Source: Candidatus Omnitrophota bacterium (lineage in GTDB: Bacteria > Omnitrophota > 4484-213). Taken from it: DNA of 6,839 nt. The notes under the pieces are model-generated. The model had not been told where the DNA came from, ran no database searches, and saw nothing but the letters and a program-made list of their open reading frames with translations. The stretch is from contig DAOWIN010000155.1 of the NCBI GenBank assembly GCA_030640885.1, positions 1 through 6,839 of the forward strand. Direction: 5' to 3'. This document shows positions 5,148 through 6,839 of the stretch, one piece after another (within the stretch, counting starts at the first letter, position 1; the number at the start of each line of letters is the position of its first letter). The translations under genes were made by a program, and so were the position numbers.

Positions 5148-6084
5148 TATTTACCAACGCCTCTCGTAATTCATCTATTCCTTCCCCATTTAAAGCAGAT
5201 ATTGGATAAACCTTGCTTTTTATCCTTGCTTTGAAAAAAGACAGGGCTTGTTTCGTTTGTGGAAGATCTAATTTACTAAGCACAATAATTTGCTTTTTAT
5301 CGAGCAAATCTTTGTTATATAGTTCTAATTCTTTATTCAATGTATTGAAAGCAGATAAAGGATCTTCCTGATTTATCTGCGATAGATCAATCAAATGAAT
5401 AAGCAATTTTGTTCTTTCAATATGACGCAGGAAAAATGTGCCCAAACCTTTACCTTGATGTGCGTTTTTAATTAGTCCGGGAATTTCGCAAATAACAATA
5501 TTCTTTTTGCCTTTAATTACACCCAACACCGGTTTCAGGGTTGTAAAAGGATAAGCGGCAATCTTTGGCTTAACATTAGAAAGTTTGGAAATTAGGGTTG
5601 ATTTTCCGCTATTGGGATAACCGATTATGCCTACATCAGCAACTAATTTTAGATCTAAACGCAGTTCCCTTTCTTCGCCTGCTTCCCCTTGTTCAGCCGG
5701 CTTATTTATATTTGCACAACCGCCCTTTCCACCATAGGCGACAATTACTTCATCTTCGGCTTTGCTTAAATCGCGCAATAAACAATTAGTGCCTAAATCA
5801 ATTATGATAGTGCCTGCAGGAACATTAATTAGGCAATTGCGCCCTCTTCCCCCCTGCTTTTCATTGCTACCACCACCACCACCTTTCTCAGCAGAATAGT
5901 GCTGTTGGTAAGATAAATCAATAAGAGTGGTTAAGTTTATATCGACTCGGATAATTATATCCCCGCCTTTACCACCCAACCCGCCATTGGGCACTTTTTT
6001 ACCGCGGCGGTTCCTTACCCAACTATCGCAACCATTTCCGCCCTTACCGGCCTTTACATAAATTTTAGCAGTATCAACAAACAC
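5140..6084 (-). CDS. obgE: Obg-family GTPase, ribosome assembly factor (short, divergent form)
   Basis: An essential GTPase of late large-subunit assembly that binds 50S particles through its glycine-rich domain. Residues 1-150 are the Obg fold: MFVDTAKIYVKAGKGGNG (1-18) and several Gly-rich stretches (34-41, 68-72, 118-122). The G domain follows: G1 GYPNSGKST (155-163), switch I YPFTTLKPVLGVI (178-190), G3 EIPGLIKNAH (200-209), GKGLGTFFLRHIERT (211-225), G4 SKLD (270-273) and G5 SAL (296-298). GTG at 6084 gives the canonical MFVD start and follows GAGGAAGGA at proper spacing; a GTG five codons earlier would add MSEEG and lacks a ribosome site. At 314 residues it ends just after G5, with no C-terminal extension. 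G3 is DxxG in most Obg proteins and G4 is NKxD; here they read EIPG and SKLD. The end overlaps proB by 8 nt. Confidence 0.95.
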   Translation of the reverse strand: MFVDTAKIYVKAGKGGNGCDSWVRNRRGKKVPNGGLGGKGGDIIIRVDINLTTLIDLSYQQHYSAEKGGGGGSNEKQGGRGRNCLINVPAGTIIIDLGTNCLLRDLSKAEDEVIVAYGGKGGCANINKPAEQGEAGEERELRLDLKLVADVGIIGYPNSGKSTLISKLSNVKPKIAAYPFTTLKPVLGVIKGKKNIVICEIPGLIKNAHQGKGLGTFFLRHIERTKLLIHLIDLSQINQEDPLSAFNTLNKELELYNKDLLDKKQIIVLSKLDLPQTKQALSFFKARIKSKVYPISALNGEGIDELREALVNNV

Positions 6085-6093
6085 TCCTTCCTC
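6085..6093 (-). promoter_or_regulatory. Ribosome binding site that fixes the obgE start at GTG 6084
   Basis: Minus-strand GAGGAAGGA directly precedes GTG at 6084; its GAGG core ends five bases before the start codon. The upstream in-frame GTG at 6099 would instead have only the repeat-like GAACGGA before it. Protein homology (MFVD) agrees with the downstream start. The purines belong to the element at 6090-6116. Confidence 0.75.
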
Positions 6094-6116
6094 ACTCACT
6101 CCGTTCGCTCGTCGCT
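6090..6116. repeat. GAGCGAACGGAGTGAG-type purine-rich element supplying the obgE ribosome site
   Basis: On the minus strand this stretch contains GACGAGCGAACGGAGTGAG followed by TGAGG, built of degenerate GAGTGA/GAACGGA words. A look-alike (GACGACTGAGTGAAACGAAG then GAGG) stands before rpmA at 6486-6509. Both run into a purine-rich ribosome site and a start codon. Only two loosely matching copies are in the window, so their kinship is tentative. Confidence 0.45.
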
Positions 6117-6122
6117 AAATCA

Positions 6123-6180
6123 GTTTATAGAGTTTATGGGGTTTATAGAGTTAAAACCCGATAGACCCAACAAACCCTAA
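6123..6180. repeat. 9-bp GTTTATAGA repeats in both orientations between rpmA and obgE
   Basis: On the + strand GTTTATAGA (6123-6131), GTTTATGGG (6132-6140), GTTTATAGA (6141-6149) and GTT are tandem. The adjoining 6155-6180 holds three units of the same kind reversed (AACCCGAT, AGACCCAAC, AAACCCTAA). The halves face each other across AAAA and align with about 16 of 21 positions complementary, so the 58 bases can form a long imperfect hairpin. This is most of the 159-nt gap between rpmA and obgE. Confidence 0.75.
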
Positions 6181-6186
6181 ATTATA
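6181..6186 (-). promoter_or_regulatory. Perfect TATAAT, possible -10 box for obgE
   Basis: The minus strand carries TATAAT about 100 bases upstream of the obgE start, just before the GTTTATAGA array. A good -35 is missing: TTGCCA matches TTGACA at five of six bases but stands only nine bases away, too close. It may be a weak promoter letting obgE be transcribed separately from rpmA, or chance in AT-rich sequence. The rest of 6187-6243 shows nothing recognisable. Confidence 0.25.
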
Positions 6187-6243
6187 AATAACCAATGGCA
6201 AATCCCCTGGCTAAAGTTGAGTAATAATTGTTAATTGAAAATT

Positions 6244-6480
6244 TTAAACTGTTATAACCACCCTTCTCCCTTTAAACTCCACAACACCTGAAGCCAAAGC
6301 AAATAGGGTATCGTCTCTTCCTATGCCTACATTTAAACCGGGTTTAAATTTTGTCCCCCGCTGGCGAATAATTATGCCCCCTGCCCGAATAGACTGCCCG
6401 CCATAAACCTTAACGCCTAATCTCTTTGCTCGACTATCTCTTCCGTTTTGCGAACTTCCCTGTCCCTTTTTATGAGCCAT
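6244..6480 (-). CDS. rpmA: 50S ribosomal protein L27 (bL27)
   Basis: A large-subunit protein whose flexible N-terminus reaches toward the peptidyl-transferase centre. [16 protein letters not shown] (1-16) is the classical opening, and [15 protein letters not shown] (34-48) is the L27 signature with its invariant RQRG. At 78 residues it is slightly short of the common 84-86, ending VVITV after the last strand. It starts directly at MAHKKG, lacking the N-terminal extension that Firmicutes cleave off, which argues against that phylum. ATG at 6480 follows AAGGAGG with a five-base spacer, the best ribosome site in the window. The usual upstream partner rplU (L21) is not present; a cysteine-rich gene ends 64 bases upstream. 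obgE follows after a 159-nt repeat-rich gap. Confidence 0.97.
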   Translation of the reverse strand: MAHKKGQGSSQNGRDSRAKRLGVKVYGGQSIRAGGIIIRQRGTKFKPGLNVGIGRDDTLFALASGVVEFKGRRVVITV

Positions 6481-6485
6481 AGCTT

Positions 6486-6509
6486 CCTCCTTCGTTTCAC
6501 TCAGTCGTC
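6486..6509. repeat. Purine-rich GACGACTGAGTGAAACGAAG element before rpmA
   Basis: On the minus strand, GACGACTGAGTGAAACGAAG leads straight into the rpmA ribosome site. It resembles the element at 6090-6116 before obgE in word content (GACGA, GAGTGA, GAAGGAG) and in position relative to the start codon. Similarity is loose, so the relationship is tentative. Confidence 0.35.
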
Positions 6510-6516
6510 AGAAATC

Positions 6517-6544
6517 AAAAATTAAAATGTAAAATGTAAAATTG
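6517..6544. repeat. AAAATGT heptamer array between the cysteine-rich gene and rpmA
   Basis: Four consecutive 7-bp units on the + strand: AAAAATT (6517-6523), AAAATGT (6524-6530), AAAATGT (6531-6537) and AAAATTG (6538-6544). The array begins at the stop codon of the upstream gene. Low-complexity AT sequence makes chance periodicity possible, but the heptamer spacing matches other arrays in the window. No convincing promoter was found in this 64-base gap. Confidence 0.5.
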
Positions 6545-6839
6545 CTATCTACAGCAGACGCAAGCTAATCCTAAATCATTACTATGGCCAGCGCACCAAG
6601 CGCCAGTATGGTCGCCAACTTGGGCAGAACAGAAAATACCAGGAGGACGAAAAGCACTGTAAGAGCCACCACAACTGTTGGCGCTACTACAGCAACAGCC
6701 CCAGACGCCAAGGTCTTTTTTATTTATCTCACCAACACCGGGACAATTACATGAAACCAAAGAAGTGGAATAATAGGTATAACAATATTCATTTCCCCCG
6801 CCCCTCACCTCATACACCGTATCACTGTTGGCAATAGAA
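6545..6839 (-). CDS. Cysteine-rich protein of unknown function, C-terminal fragment
   Basis: I do not recognise this protein. The frame is open from the right edge of the window (first complete codon at 6838) to TAG at 6545, giving 97 residues with 12 cysteines: single ones at 19, 56, 70 and 82, CNC at 30-32, CCC at 48-50, and CVCC at 93-96 one residue before the end. It is rich in Gly, Ser, Asn, Tyr and Trp and poor in long hydrophobic runs, with no helix-turn-helix, nucleotide-binding or zinc-ribbon pattern. The composition suggests an exported, disulfide-bonded domain, possibly the C-terminal part of a pilin-like or secreted protein; that is inference, because the N-terminus with any signal peptide lies outside. 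A GTG at 6817 is an unlikely start since the frame continues upstream. It precedes rpmA on the same strand, where rplU would usually be. Confidence 0.65.
   Translation of the reverse strand, partial: SIANSDTVYEVRGGGNEYCYTYYSTSLVSCNCPGVGEINKKDLGVWGCCCSSANSCGGSYSAFRPPGIFCSAQVGDHTGAWCAGHSNDLGLACVCCR

Noticed and set aside
5598..5789. Open frame on the + strand (63 codons)
   Set aside because: Antisense to the conserved middle of obgE; its Leu/His/Arg-rich low-complexity product is a by-product of the glycine-rich coding on the other strand.
6085..6099. Upstream GTG at 6099 as the obgE start
   Set aside because: It would add MSEEG before the canonical MFVD start, and the downstream GTG has the proper ribosome site.
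6181..6202. TTGCCA and TATAAT as a complete promoter
   Set aside because: The two boxes are only nine bases apart, far below the 16-18 needed, so only the -10-like box is listed, at low confidence.
6545..6817. GTG at 6817 as the true start of the cysteine-rich protein
   Set aside because: The frame stays open to the window edge, there is no ribosome site, and nothing resembling a signal peptide follows, so a truncated longer gene is more likely.

Overview
This is an AT-rich bacterial chromosomal stretch in which every supported gene lies on the minus strand, so the reading direction is from high to low coordinates. In that order: the 3' end of an unrecognised cysteine-rich, probably exported protein; rpmA (L27); obgE (ribosome-assembly GTPase); proB and proA (first two steps of proline synthesis); nadD (NAD synthesis); rpsF (S6); ssb; rpsR (S18); rplI (L9); and the first 115 codons of dnaB (replicative helicase), cut by the window edge. 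These are core housekeeping genes. No transposase, integrase, phage gene, CRISPR array, tRNA or rRNA is visible.

Layout. The window joins two widely conserved clusters: rpmA-obgE-proB-proA-nadD (6480 to 2186) and rpsF-ssb-rpsR-rplI-dnaB (2086 to the left edge). In the first, obgE overlaps proB by 8 nt and proB overlaps proA by 59 nt, which suggests translational coupling. Between the clusters a 99-nt gap carries a good candidate promoter (extended -10 TGCTAAAAT) and two overlapping hairpins in what would be the rpsF leader. rplU, the usual upstream partner of rpmA, is not there; the cysteine-rich gene takes its place.

The most unusual part is between the genes. Five of the gaps hold short degenerate repeats built on 7-bp or 9-bp units, with a different unit in nearly every gap: ATCAGTGnn dyads upstream of both rplI and rpsR in the same arrangement, TTCAAGTTTCAGGC and ACTTGCA units between proA and nadD, GTTTATAGA units in both orientations upstream of obgE, and AAAATGT units upstream of rpmA. 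Several form inverted repeats. At rplI, rpsR and nadD they run up to, or within a few bases of, the start codon, and no Shine-Dalgarno sequence remains there; rpmA, obgE, rpsF and ssb do have one.

Organism. L27 starts MAHKKG, without the cleaved N-terminal extension of Firmicutes; S18 keeps a CxxC/CxxH zinc set; Obg is short and divergent. With the AT-rich composition and repeat-filled gaps, this suggests a genome from a little-cultured Gram-negative-type lineage. Omnitrophota is my best guess from general impression only; the sequence does not prove it.

Together the genes supply ribosomal proteins and a ribosome-assembly factor, the replication proteins SSB and DnaB, and two small anabolic functions (glutamate to glutamate-5-semialdehyde; nicotinate mononucleotide to deamido-NAD). 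proC and other proline or NAD genes are not in the window.
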